Source: Nitrospira sp. (GTDB taxonomy: Bacteria; Nitrospirota; Nitrospiria; Nitrospirales; Nitrospiraceae). From it: 64,000 bases of DNA. Shown one piece after another: positions 42,753 to 51,525 of the stretch. Location: contig JAFEBI010000010.1 in NCBI GenBank assembly GCA_018242725.1, positions 3,892-67,891 on the forward strand, in the 5' to 3' direction. How positions within the stretch are numbered: the stretch's first letter is position 1; each line of letters begins with the position of its first letter. Both the position numbers and the translations under genes were made by a program. The notes beneath the pieces were generated by a model, which made no database searches, was not told the origin of the DNA, and saw nothing but the letters and a program-made list of their open reading frames with translations.

Positions 42753-43267
42753 AAAAGGCCTCCTGACATCTGTACCTCAAGACTTCGTCCGAGAAGCGGC
42801 GAACCCTCATCGGGCTTCGGCAACCACAGCTATTCAAAGAACTGCCAGGCTGAGCCCAGGTGGAAGAGGGTTGCTGCTCACCCACCCACAGCTGCACGTC
42901 AGGCATTCTCAAGACCATATTTCTTCCTCTGAAATCAACACGAAGCTTGATTTCAGGGGAAGCATTTCCATCGTCGAGTACCAGAAACTCGTATTTCTTG
43001 TCTTATACATGACAGAGATTTGTCTACTCGCCATATAGAGTGCGAAGCAAAGCCACGACACCAGATTTATCTATTACAAGTAAACAGAGGAGTCATCGCA
43101 CCGAACATAGCTCCCTGTTCGGCCTCTCTGGTGGACAAAATCTGAGAGACAATCGAACACTGGCGCAGAAGCTATGTGTGTTCAAACGGTTGTCTGAGGC
43201 GCTCGCCAGATCCAGGAGACACAAACTCCGGCATTCAAAACGCTTTGAACGGAAATTGGTGATATTC
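42753..43267. other. Intergenic region with a long hairpin
   Basis: About 515 bp between the cytochrome c gene and the next barrel gene. Apart from the hairpin at 42925-42960 I see no coding frame with a ribosome site and no recognisable motif. Confidence 0.4.
42925..42960. repeat. Long near-perfect inverted repeat (hairpin)
   Basis: Arms CTGAAATCAA (42929-42938) and TTGATTTCAG (42947-42956) are perfectly complementary around an 8-nt loop. Flanking bases extend the stem to about 14 pairs with one G-U pair (TCCT before, GGGA after). There is no T-tract, so an ordinary intrinsic terminator is unlikely. Confidence 0.7.
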
Positions 43268-44335
43268 GTGAAACTGCCGCTACTGACATCGTGTGGGTGG
43301 TCGTTCCTCGTCTTGTTGTTGCTGTGTTTCCAGGTCGAGGCTGAAACCGACATGAGCCTGGACACCTCTGAGATGAAGGATATGAAGATGGACGTCGAGT
43401 CTAAATCAGGATGGCATGTCGGCGGAGAAATGAATGCGTTCTATACCGACGACGTCGCGCTGTTCTCGGCGTCTCAACGATTGTCGCTGCAAGAGGATCC
43501 TACACAACCGGTCATTCAGACCACCGGCCGAGGTTCAAGCGGGGTGTTTGAACCCGTTGCCCACGTCACGCGATCATTTCAGTCGAGCTGGGGGAAAACG
43601 GACCTGACGGCGCGAGCCCAAGGGTTTGTCTTTACCGACCAGACCGCCTTTTCTCATGGCACGTATGGCGCGCAGCTGACTCAAGCACTCCCAGGAGGAG
43701 AGACGATCTTCCGGATGCGGTATCACTACGGTCCGCACCTATTCTTGGGCAATCACGGCCCTGGCGAGTTACGATCATCCGATCGCGGGGGCGAGTACGT
43801 GACGACACACTTTGGCGCGGTGGAATTGGAGCGCAAGCTACTTGAGAATCTCAGCATTCGCGGGTTAGCCCGATACGGAGACCGATCGTATAACGAGAGT
43901 TTTGCCCATCGGAATACTCGCTTTTGGACTCTTGGGACCCATGTCATGTGGGAAATCAAGCCAGGAATCGGATTGGTGGTCGGATACCACTACGAACGAG
44001 GGCTGGCTGATGGGAGACACAACCCACAAATTGGAGAGGACATCTCCTATGTCACACATTATATCGAAGCAGAGCTGGAGGCACGTGTGACGGACAAGCT
44101 CACCTTGATCGGTGGTTTCGACCTTGAGCGAACTAGTTACACGTCCGGCATCCCTGGTGACGACTTTCTCGGCACGCGTGAAAGAATTTATCAGGGAGAA
44201 GTCATGGCGCGATATCAGTTGACCGAGGCGCTCGCACTTTCGGTCGGCTATTTGCACGGGCGATGGAAACTCAGCTATGAAGACGAGGCAGCCAAAATAA
44301 ACACCGTTACAGTCGGCAGTCTGTTTCGGTTCTAA
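43268..44335 (+). CDS. Outer-membrane porin-like beta-barrel protein
   Basis: 355 aa from a GTG at 43268 that gives a proper signal peptide (VKLPLLTSCGWSFLVLLLLC, cleaved near VEAETD); the upstream in-frame extension does not look like protein. The mature part has a Met/Asp-rich N-terminus (MSLDTSEMKDMKMDVE), then repeated amphipathic strands and a terminal SLFRF typical of barrels. About 16 strands are plausible. The Met/Asp-rich start could bind metal ions. No specific porin family is recognised. Confidence 0.75.
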   Translation: MKLPLLTSCGWSFLVLLLLCFQVEAETDMSLDTSEMKDMKMDVESKSGWHVGGEMNAFYTDDVALFSASQRLSLQEDPTQPVIQTTGRGSSGVFEPVAHVTRSFQSSWGKTDLTARAQGFVFTDQTAFSHGTYGAQLTQALPGGETIFRMRYHYGPHLFLGNHGPGELRSSDRGGEYVTTHFGAVELERKLLENLSIRGLARYGDRSYNESFAHRNTRFWTLGTHVMWEIKPGIGLVVGYHYERGLADGRHNPQIGEDISYVTHYIEAELEARVTDKLTLIGGFDLERTSYTSGIPGDDFLGTRERIYQGEVMARYQLTEALALSVGYLHGRWKLSYEDEAAKINTVTVGSLFRF

Positions 44336-44951
44336 TCACATGGCTTATGTCTGACCCTCTTCCCCTGCGATAGACTTGTCGTCTCTTAATTCGTAGGCGT
44401 GTACGGAAAGAAGTAGGAGAAAGTCGGGAGCTGATGACAAACCGAGGGTGAGAAGTTGTATTTCGGCTTGTCCTAACGGCAAAACGAATCCTTCCTGCAC
44501 TGGTCAGCAAGCTGTGTGAGTATCTGAGGAATCTAGGTACTAACCCTATGTGTTCTCGCTGCAGCAAAATTGGCCCCAATTCCCCTCAATTGCACTGGAC
44601 TAAACTGAACCCGAAAACCAGCCAGACGCCGCTTCTGGGCGGGGTTCCGCTGCTCTGATGATGACTTCGGTGGACGGGTCGAAAAGGCTTATGAAACCGG
44701 GCTTCTTTGAGATTCGAATGGAAATCAGGAGTTAGAGAGGTTTCAGTTCGCGTCGCGTTCTTTTCAGGAGAAACCCAATATCCCCAAATCCCGAGTGTGA
44801 GGAGGTAGTCGCCGGCTGCCGGTAAGCTACATACATCGAGCTCCCGAGACCAGCGAGAGCGAAAGGCAGTACAAGTGGAATCAGACCCCTCGGACGCATA
44901 GGCGTCCAAATCTATCCTGTCGGGTCAAGCCAAGATGGCAATAGGTAACGT
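44336..44951. other. Intergenic region without a supported gene
   Basis: About 615 bp between converging genes. A 107-codon minus-strand frame (44586-44909) exists but has no ribosome site, domain or export signal, and its composition is not protein-like. No clear terminator was found. Confidence 0.4.
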
Positions 44952-45854
44952 TTAGGTTTGCGCGGCTTGGAACGCATTCACGAGGCCCTGAATGGTCATG
45001 GGGGCATTCCCTTCACTGCGGTTGTTGACCAGAACATACGCCTGTCGCTGCTCTTCCACCGCCTTCTTTACCAGTTCCACGGTGTCTCGCCGCATCTCTG
45101 GGAGTTCTTCCACAATCTTCGTGTAGGGCTCCGCTCGTTTCTTCGCGGCTTCATAGGACATTTTGAGCGGCGTCAGAAGGCGCAAGACCGTGAAGGGCGC
45201 CGTGAAGCAATCCTCCATCCGTTCATGCTGCTCACGTAACGACGGCATGTAGGACCAGTGATTAAAGACGTGGGCGACGCCGTGACTCTCTAAGACCTTG
45301 CGATAATCAGGACTCAGCAAGCCCGCGTTGCGAATTTCAACGGCGTAGCTAAAGTCCTTGGGGAGTTGGCTGAAAAACGTGTCTAGTCGCGAGCAGAACT
45401 CCTCGTTGGACATCCCGTGGCGTTGGAACTCGAAGAGAAAGGGGCCGGTGTGCGGTTCAAACTTTGCCTCGCGATAGGGTGTGAGCACGAGTTCATTAAA
45501 TAGCTTCGCATCGAGGAACCGGGGATTTGGTTGTCCGGCCTTCGTGCCATACCGAGCTTGCTTCGCATAGGTCGGAATCGTGATCTCCTCCCACACTTTG
45601 AAGCACATCTCAAAGTCTTCAGGAATCTGGTTCAGGTAGTGCCGAAGCTGATTTGCGGTGGGTGGTCGATAGAAGGTCGAGTCATTGCCGACCGTGCGAA
45701 AGCAGGGCTCACCGTTGTGGAGATACTGGCAGTACTCACCGAGACATTCGCGTGCGAACGTCGTCTTATTGTACTTTTTCAGATAGACCTGCCCTTGCCA
45801 GCCTTCATAGGTCCAGGTCGAGGTGCCGAAGCGAACCAACGGTGAGAACGGCAT
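44952..45854 (-). CDS. DUF72 family protein
   Basis: 300-aa member of DUF72, a TIM-barrel family of unknown function. Typical blocks are RFGTSTWTYEGWQGQVYLKK at the N-terminus, EDFEMCFKVWEEITIP, GPFLFEFQRHGMSNE and AYVLVNNRSEGNAPMTIQGL at the end. The gene follows dnaE2 by 18 bp on the same strand and may be part of the damage-inducible operon. DUF72 proteins have been proposed as nucleases or sugar-binding proteins, but this is not visible in the sequence. Confidence 0.88.
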   Translation of the reverse strand: MPFSPLVRFGTSTWTYEGWQGQVYLKKYNKTTFARECLGEYCQYLHNGEPCFRTVGNDSTFYRPPTANQLRHYLNQIPEDFEMCFKVWEEITIPTYAKQARYGTKAGQPNPRFLDAKLFNELVLTPYREAKFEPHTGPFLFEFQRHGMSNEEFCSRLDTFFSQLPKDFSYAVEIRNAGLLSPDYRKVLESHGVAHVFNHWSYMPSLREQHERMEDCFTAPFTVLRLLTPLKMSYEAAKKRAEPYTKIVEELPEMRRDTVELVKKAVEEQRQAYVLVNNRSEGNAPMTIQGLVNAFQAAQT

Positions 45855-45872
45855 GGAGCGGGAGTGTACTGG

Positions 45873-48800
45873 CTACAAGCGTAGCTCCTCAAGAGGCTGA
45901 CTCTCTGCTGGCATTCCACCGGTGGTCAGGAGTTGTAGTGTTTTCACGGTGACCGTGACGGTAGAGAAGTGTTCCTCGACCAGGCCCGTCACTAGATAGG
46001 CTTGGTTCGTGGCCAGCAGATCGCAATATAGCCGGTAAATATTGGGAAACACAGTGGCATCATACATCCCGGTCTGATCCTCTAAAGTCATAAACTCCAT
46101 CGGCTCGCCTTTCTTCGTGGAGACAATCTTTTCCGTGAGGAGCCAGCCAATCAGGGTGACTTCTTTCCCCACATACTGATCTAAGTCCTTTGCCAGAATG
46201 CATGAGGTGCCAGCAAGCCCCTCCATGAATAGGTCGAGCGGGTGGCAGTATATCGGAAAGCCGAAGAGGGTGATCTCGTGCTGCAGCTTTTTCTGGGCTG
46301 AATACTCCGTAGGGATCGGGATGGAGCTCGGGGGCCTCGTCGCCTGTGCCGCGAAGACTCGCCAGAGGAGGGCCGGTCTCGTGAGTTCGCCGGCAATCGC
46401 ATCGAAGCACCCAGCTTTGATCAACAGTTTGGCCTGGGTGTAGTCGAGCTTCATGCGACTCACGAAATCTAACAGCGATCGGTAGGGACCATTCGTTTCC
46501 CGCTCCGCAATGAGCTGCTTGACGACATCTTTCTGAAGTCCTTTGATCTGCATGAACCCGATACGAACCGTCTTGCCTGATCCAGTGTAGGCCCAGGTAC
46601 TGGCGTTGATGTCAGGAGGAAGGATGGTCAGTCCCATGCGTCTCCCTTCAGACAGATAGGCGAAGGCTGAATAATAGCCGCCTTGATTGCTTACGACGGC
46701 AGCAACGAATTCGGCAGGGTAGTGGGCTCGCAGGTAGGCCGATTTGAAACTCACTTGGGCGTAGCTCGCGCTGTGCGGTTTACAGAAGCTATAGCCCGCG
46801 AAGCTCATGATCATGGCCCAGATCGCATCGATCACGCGACATTCCGCACCACGGGCCATGGCTCCCTGATAGAACTGGCGTTGATAGTCTCGCAGCTGCC
46901 GTTCCTTGTGCTTCTTGCTCAACACCTTCCGAAGCTGATCGCCGTCTTCCACCGAGAATCCACCCAGAGCCACCGCGACCTTCATGACATCTTCTTGGTA
47001 GACCATGATGCCGTGTGTTTCAGAGAGAATCTCATCAAGGATGGGATGTGGGGAGGTGTAGTGCTCGCCGTGAGCGCGTCGAATGAAGTCTTCGGTGAAC
47101 GTATTCGCCGCCGGACGAATCAGGGAGGACACGACAACAAGATATTCAAAGACATCCGCAACGGCTCGTCGCTCTGGAGGCATCCCTCCCCAGAGCTTCT
47201 TGAGTAACAGCCTGGTCGCGGGAGACTCCACATAAAAGCAGCCCATCGTCTCACCGCGCCGAATTAGATCATTGCTGGCCGGATCAGTGATCGGATCCCA
47301 GGTCGCATAGTCGATCACATGTCCCGTATTCCGGGCGACGGCTGCGATGGCGTCACGGATGACGGCGAGCGAGCGATTGCCGAGGAGGTCGATCTTGACC
47401 AATCCAGCCTCTTCCGCCTGGTCCTTCTCCCATTGAATCACCGGCAAGTTGGAGGCGGAGATCTCCACCGGGACATAGCGCCGGATTTCATCCGGAACCA
47501 ACACGACGCCACCGGGGTGGAGTCCCAGATTTCGGAAGTGCCCGTCCAACTGCGTCGACCAGTAGAGGATCTCCGGCCAGGGATTTCTCAAGTTCAACGC
47601 CCTGCAGACATCCCGCGCCCAGTCTTGCACGGTCTTGCCTGGTTGCACCTCGACGAAGTCGGCTCGACGCTGGAGAAAGTTCAACGCCTTGCCGATCTCA
47701 GCGGCTGGCAGGCCATAGACCTTTGCAATCTCGCGTAAGGCGGCACGGGTAGCTAGCGTGTTCTGATTCGCCACCATCGCGGCATGCTGATGTCCATACT
47801 GCTTGAATACCCATTCCAGAATGGCCGGCCGTTCGTCCCAAGGGAAGTCCACGTCGATGTCCGGTGGATCGTGACGGCCAGGATTGAGAAACCGCTCAAA
47901 GAGGAGATTGTGTTTGATCGGATCAACGTGCGTGATGCCGAGACAATAGGACACGATTGAGGCAGCAGCAGATCCCCGGCCACAAGTCCGTGGCGCTTGG
48001 CGGACAATTTCATCCACCACGAGAAAGTAGTCTGCATAGCCCTTCTCTCGGATCACCGCGAGTTCCTTCTCGACTCGCTGTCGGACAATTACTGACAAGG
48101 TCCCATAACGCCAGATGGCGCCATCGTACGTTTTGCGTTGGAGCGTCTCAAAGGCAGCATCAGACGAGAGCTGACGGAAGGAGGGAAAGATGGTCTGTTT
48201 GAAGTCCCAGTCGGTGTGGCACTGTTCGGCAATCTGCCGCGTGTTGGTGACAGCTTCCGGAACATGCGGTAGATGTCGCACAAGCACTGATTCCGACATG
48301 AACCAGTGAGATGGGAGCGCACAGTGCTCGGCCTTGAGTCGTGAGAGTGTCGTGTTCTCTGCGATTGCGCGTAGCAGCCGATGGGCCTGATAGTCCGTTG
48401 GATGCAGGAATGCGGCGCGGATGGTGGCCACCGGCGGCAGGCTGAGTCGGCGGCTCAACGCAACCGCGTCTTGGAGAGCTGGTCCTGGCGTGAGCTCGAC
48501 GTGGAGGTCCTCTCTTGACTCCGCCTGCCAGGCGGTTAGGGCGACAGGATCATCGGACAGCAACACCAATCCCGTGCGAAGCTGCGCCACGGTTTGGATG
48601 AAGTCAAAGGACACATCGCAGTGGCGAGCGGACAGGATCCGGCAGAGATTGGCGTACCCGGTGGGGTTCTTTGCGAGCAACACGGCCCGGTGCTGACCGG
48701 AGACAAGTTCCGCGCCGATGATGGGCTTCAGTCCATACTCACGCGAGACTTCAAGAAAGCGGATAGCGCCATAGAGTCCATTGGTATCGGTGAGAGCGAT

Positions 48801-48905
48801 AAACTCCTGTCCTTGGTCTTTGACCACCTGGCAGAGGGCCTCTACCGTCGGGATACCCCACATCGGCGAATAAGATGAATGCGTATGCAGGTGGACAAAG
48901 GACAC
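45873..48905 (-). CDS. dnaE2: Error-prone DNA polymerase III alpha subunit (DnaE2/ImuC)
   Basis: Translesion polymerase of 1010 aa, slightly shorter than most DnaE2. The N-terminal PHP domain starts MSFVHLHTHSSYSPMWGIPT. The catalytic aspartates are in PPDIDVDFPWDERPAILEWV, and the helix-hairpin-helix region includes RIGFMQIKGLQKDV. The C-terminal OB domain ends near GLVEEHFSTVTVTVKTLQLL without a tau-binding tail, as expected for ImuC. The GTG start follows the imuB stop immediately, with GGGAGGAG as ribosome site inside imuB. Confidence 0.93.
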   Translation of the reverse strand: MSFVHLHTHSSYSPMWGIPTVEALCQVVKDQGQEFIALTDTNGLYGAIRFLEVSREYGLKPIIGAELVSGQHRAVLLAKNPTGYANLCRILSARHCDVSFDFIQTVAQLRTGLVLLSDDPVALTAWQAESREDLHVELTPGPALQDAVALSRRLSLPPVATIRAAFLHPTDYQAHRLLRAIAENTTLSRLKAEHCALPSHWFMSESVLVRHLPHVPEAVTNTRQIAEQCHTDWDFKQTIFPSFRQLSSDAAFETLQRKTYDGAIWRYGTLSVIVRQRVEKELAVIREKGYADYFLVVDEIVRQAPRTCGRGSAAASIVSYCLGITHVDPIKHNLLFERFLNPGRHDPPDIDVDFPWDERPAILEWVFKQYGHQHAAMVANQNTLATRAALREIAKVYGLPAAEIGKALNFLQRRADFVEVQPGKTVQDWARDVCRALNLRNPWPEILYWSTQLDGHFRNLGLHPGGVVLVPDEIRRYVPVEISASNLPVIQWEKDQAEEAGLVKIDLLGNRSLAVIRDAIAAVARNTGHVIDYATWDPITDPASNDLIRRGETMGCFYVESPATRLLLKKLWGGMPPERRAVADVFEYLVVVSSLIRPAANTFTEDFIRRAHGEHYTSPHPILDEILSETHGIMVYQEDVMKVAVALGGFSVEDGDQLRKVLSKKHKERQLRDYQRQFYQGAMARGAECRVIDAIWAMIMSFAGYSFCKPHSASYAQVSFKSAYLRAHYPAEFVAAVVSNQGGYYSAFAYLSEGRRMGLTILPPDINASTWAYTGSGKTVRIGFMQIKGLQKDVVKQLIAERETNGPYRSLLDFVSRMKLDYTQAKLLIKAGCFDAIAGELTRPALLWRVFAAQATRPPSSIPIPTEYSAQKKLQHEITLFGFPIYCHPLDLFMEGLAGTSCILAKDLDQYVGKEVTLIGWLLTEKIVSTKKGEPMEFMTLEDQTGMYDATVFPNIYRLYCDLLATNQAYLVTGLVEEHFSTVTVTVKTLQLLTTGGMPAESQPLEELRL

Positions 48906-50090
48906 TCAATGACTCCTCCCATAACGAATGGACTGTTCGCCGAACCGGGCATGGAGCTGATCGAGCGCGACGGAGAGCTTCTTGGCCCGCTCCTGCCGAC
49001 GCTGTTCCTCGACAGGCCAAGCATCGAACAGCGTAGTTTGCTCAGCGTAGCTTGTCAGCCCAGCCATGCTGAGTGTCATGGTTCGGAGTCGAATCCGCCG
49101 ACGCATACACTTCTGAAAGAGGGACATCACCACGGAGGACAGATCACATTCCCAGCAGGTCTCCGGAGTGACATGCTCGTGTTTTGTGACTTCGAGGTGA
49201 TCGCTGTACCGGATCATGAGCGAGAGACGGCCACAAACACGACGCTGACTCCGCAGCGTTCGGCAGAGCCGTTGCAACACGTCGAGCAATCGACCGGTCA
49301 GCACGCGATCATCGATTTCATCGGGATCGAAGAGGACCGTCTCTTCGAGCTGAGGCTGACTCGCCGGTGGCAACACCGGCAGGGAATCGATCCCTTGCGC
49401 CCAACGAGAGAGCTGCCCGGCATAGTCTCCCAGCGCTAGTTCCAAGGCATCAACGGGACTCTCCGCCACGTCCCCGAGTGTGTCGAGGTTTAGGTCATCG
49501 AGCCGTGACAGGACTTCTCGCATGCAGGGGCGCTGTAGGCCCGGCAGAGTGCGCACTGAGAGCGGCGCCATGAACACCGGCTCAGACCCTGGCCGGACAT
49601 CATACAGTTCTGACGGCTGAATCAACGTCGCCGCAGTCTGAGCTACCAGCTTGTTGCTCCCCACACCGGCGACTCCGTCGAGTCGATACTGAGTGAGCAC
49701 TTCGTGCTGGACTTTTGCCGCGATGTCATACGCAGGTCCGAAGAGGCGTCCGGTCCCAGTCAGATCCATCACAAAGGAACCAGCCTGAACCGGTTCCCAA
49801 ACGGGAGCATAGCGTCTCACGATGTGAAGCAACGATTCCTCCGCCGTTCGGATTCGAGAGGGATTCGGAGGCAAGACGTGCATGGACGGACAGACCCGTC
49901 GCGCTTGCTCGACGGACATTCCGATTCCAAGACCTGCTTGCTCGGCTTCGGAGGACACTTCACGCAGGAGCGCCCGTGAGGTATTTAAGGGAGCGATCGC
50001 AAGTGGTCGCGTCGAGAGACTGGGATCATGCAGCCGAGCGACGGCGACTTCAAAGGCAGGAATCCCGAAGCACACAATCTGCCGGTCCAT
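48906..50090 (-). CDS. imuB: ImuB, catalytically inactive Y-family polymerase homologue
   Basis: 394 aa from ATG 50090. The Y-family fold is clear (LRPLAIAPLNTSRALLREVS-like block, GVAGVGSNKLVAQTAATLI, LPGLQRPCMREVLSRLDDLN). The catalytic acids are not: the usual DxDxF start is FGIPAFEVAV, and the SxDE motif is replaced by QAGSFVMDLTG. This is the mark of ImuB, which serves as a scaffold between the beta clamp and DnaE2. The C-terminal region is extended as in ImuB. No imuA gene precedes it; the LexA-like gene ends 19 bp upstream. Confidence 0.88.
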   Translation of the reverse strand: MDRQIVCFGIPAFEVAVARLHDPSLSTRPLAIAPLNTSRALLREVSSEAEQAGLGIGMSVEQARRVCPSMHVLPPNPSRIRTAEESLLHIVRRYAPVWEPVQAGSFVMDLTGTGRLFGPAYDIAAKVQHEVLTQYRLDGVAGVGSNKLVAQTAATLIQPSELYDVRPGSEPVFMAPLSVRTLPGLQRPCMREVLSRLDDLNLDTLGDVAESPVDALELALGDYAGQLSRWAQGIDSLPVLPPASQPQLEETVLFDPDEIDDRVLTGRLLDVLQRLCRTLRSQRRVCGRLSLMIRYSDHLEVTKHEHVTPETCWECDLSSVVMSLFQKCMRRRIRLRTMTLSMAGLTSYAEQTTLFDAWPVEEQRRQERAKKLSVALDQLHARFGEQSIRYGRSH

Positions 50091-50109
50091 GGTGCCAACA
50101 GCCGAGGCC

Positions 50110-50652
50110 TCACTTTCGGAGATGGCGGATGACGCCGACGACAATCCCTTCGATCTGGAAACTGTCCGATGGCTTGATGACGATCGGCTGCATGGCGTCA
50201 TTGGCGGGATGGAGTTCTATGGTGCCGGCCTTGCGAAGGTACGTCTTGATCGTGGCCTCGCCATTCACCAAGGCAATCACGGTCTGGCCATTGCTGGCAG
50301 ACGAGTGTTTCTGCACCACGACAATGTCACCCGGAAAGATGCCCTCATTCTGCATGGATGTGCCTTTGACCCTAAGGGCGAAGGTCTCGCCACGACCGAC
50401 CATGCTCTTCGGCACCTCGACGCGTTCCATCTGCGGAATCGGTTCAATCGGAGCTCCCGCCGCGACGACCCCGGCGAGTGGAATCTGCGAGGAGCTGAGT
50501 TGCATCAGGGCCAATTCCACCGTCATGGGAATCGGAATAGTGCCATCTTCATAGCGAATGATCGATCGGCGGGCGCGTTGGAGCGTCTGCGCGAGGGTCT
50601 CCTGCGTCATCCCCAGCGTCTTTCGAAGTTCCCGTAACGATCCCGGCCGCAT
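50110..50652 (-). CDS. LexA-like S24 repressor with XRE DNA-binding domain
   Basis: 180-aa autocleaving repressor. The N-terminus is an XRE-type helix-turn-helix (RELRKTLGMTQETLAQTLQR), not the winged helix of classical LexA. The C-terminal S24 domain has the cleavage site A65-G66 (GVVAAGAP), the nucleophile S99 (GTSMQNEG) and the base K136 (EATIKTYL). I place the start at ATG 50652. A TTG 12 codons upstream is also in frame, but that TTG belongs to a TTGACA -35-like element and neither start has a ribosome site. It heads the imuB-dnaE2 operon and probably represses it until DNA damage. Confidence 0.87.
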   Translation of the reverse strand: MRPGSLRELRKTLGMTQETLAQTLQRARRSIIRYEDGTIPIPMTVELALMQLSSSQIPLAGVVAAGAPIEPIPQMERVEVPKSMVGRGETFALRVKGTSMQNEGIFPGDIVVVQKHSSASNGQTVIALVNGEATIKTYLRKAGTIELHPANDAMQPIVIKPSDSFQIEGIVVGVIRHLRK

Positions 50653-50671
50653 GTGACATAATGTCACATGC
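50649..50671. promoter_or_regulatory. Perfect palindrome over the repressor start codon (candidate SOS operator)
   Basis: GCATGTGACAT (50649-50659), one central A, then ATGTCACATGC (50661-50671): an 11-1-11 perfect dyad. On the minus strand a TTGACA -35-like hexamer lies at 50688-50683 and a weak -10 (CATTAT or GACATT) falls inside the dyad. The dyad covers the proposed ATG. A dimeric repressor bound here would block its own promoter. Confidence 0.7.
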
Positions 50672-50771
50672 TTTCGTGGATCTGTCAAGAGACGTGTCTC
50701 GTGGCGGATCTTGCCGCTGGGCGCGTCACCGACTTTGATCCGACAAAAATTATGGCGCGAGGGAGGAAATT

Positions 50772-50966
50772 ATTAGCCAAACTCTGACCCTTCGTCTCAC
50801 GGACACGGCGGAAGCCGACTTTGCAGAAATCTGGGCGTACCTTGCAACGAAGGCGACAAATCTGGATTTGTCCAAGCTGGAGAAAAAATCGCACTTTCCG
50901 CATGGCCACATTCCAGGGCATCACAAATGTATTGATGAGCTAACGGGGCAGCTCAAGAAGTGCTAA
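50772..50966 (+). pseudogene. ParE-like toxin remnant
   Basis: An open stretch beginning LTLRLTDTAEADFAEIWAYL, which is the N-terminal helix pair of RelE/ParE toxins. After about 30 residues the sequence becomes unlike the family (KSHFPHGHIPGHHK) and then ends DELTGQLKKC. No ATG or GTG start is in frame and the toxin core is missing. No antitoxin gene is adjacent. Confidence 0.4.
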
Positions 50967-51525
50967 ATAGTTCCAACTCGGACTAGTATTCCAGGCTTAG
51001 CGGACCTGCCCGAACAGACATATGGGCTGTCTCTCCGCTCCTACCGGTCCGCATGGACTCCTGGTCTGTAGCTCGTTCGTGGGTTGAAATTGGGGGAATC
51101 CCGTTTGTAAGCGGTTCTATGGCCATTTTTGTCCTGGTGGGGCAAACCCCAAATGGGACCGATTGCCAATGCCGGTGGGGGGGTATGCCGGGTGTGAGAG
51201 AGCGGTATCGGTGTTAGAGGAAGAGAGGTAGGGAAGGTAGGATCAGCAGGTAAGAATGTACGTCGTTAGCGGGGTCCACTTGGGGCGCGGAAATGAAGAC
51301 AGGATGAGCCACAGATGACCCATCCTGTCCAATCAGAAGCCGCTGTTTATGCGGTTTTCGGAGGTTCTTGAGGGTCTAAATCTGTTTTCAAGACCGGCAC
51401 GTTCGGCCGCTCCGTCACCCCTCCGTTATAACTTTGACTTTATTTTTTCAAGCAGTTATAAAATTTTGCATTTTCAACGGGAGGGGATATTCTGGAAGAT
51501 TGAGCCCCTCAACCGCCGCTGCCTT
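50967..51525. other. Non-coding stretch with dyads
   Basis: About 560 bp with no coding frame I can support. It holds the inverted repeat at 51298-51329 and a smaller one, GCCGC-tgtttat-GCGGT with a following TTT (51336-51355), which is a weak terminator candidate. The section 51420-51480 is AT-rich. Confidence 0.4.
51298..51329. repeat. Inverted repeat near the integrase remnant
   Basis: GACAGGATG (51298-51306) and CATCCTGTC (51321-51329) are perfectly complementary across a 14-nt loop. It lies about 200 bp beyond the 3' end of a decayed integrase, where an attachment site might have been, but nothing else supports an att function. Confidence 0.5.

Noticed and set aside
44586..44909. A 107-codon minus-strand frame in the gap after the barrel gene
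   Set aside because: No ribosome site, export signal or recognisable domain, and its composition is not protein-like.
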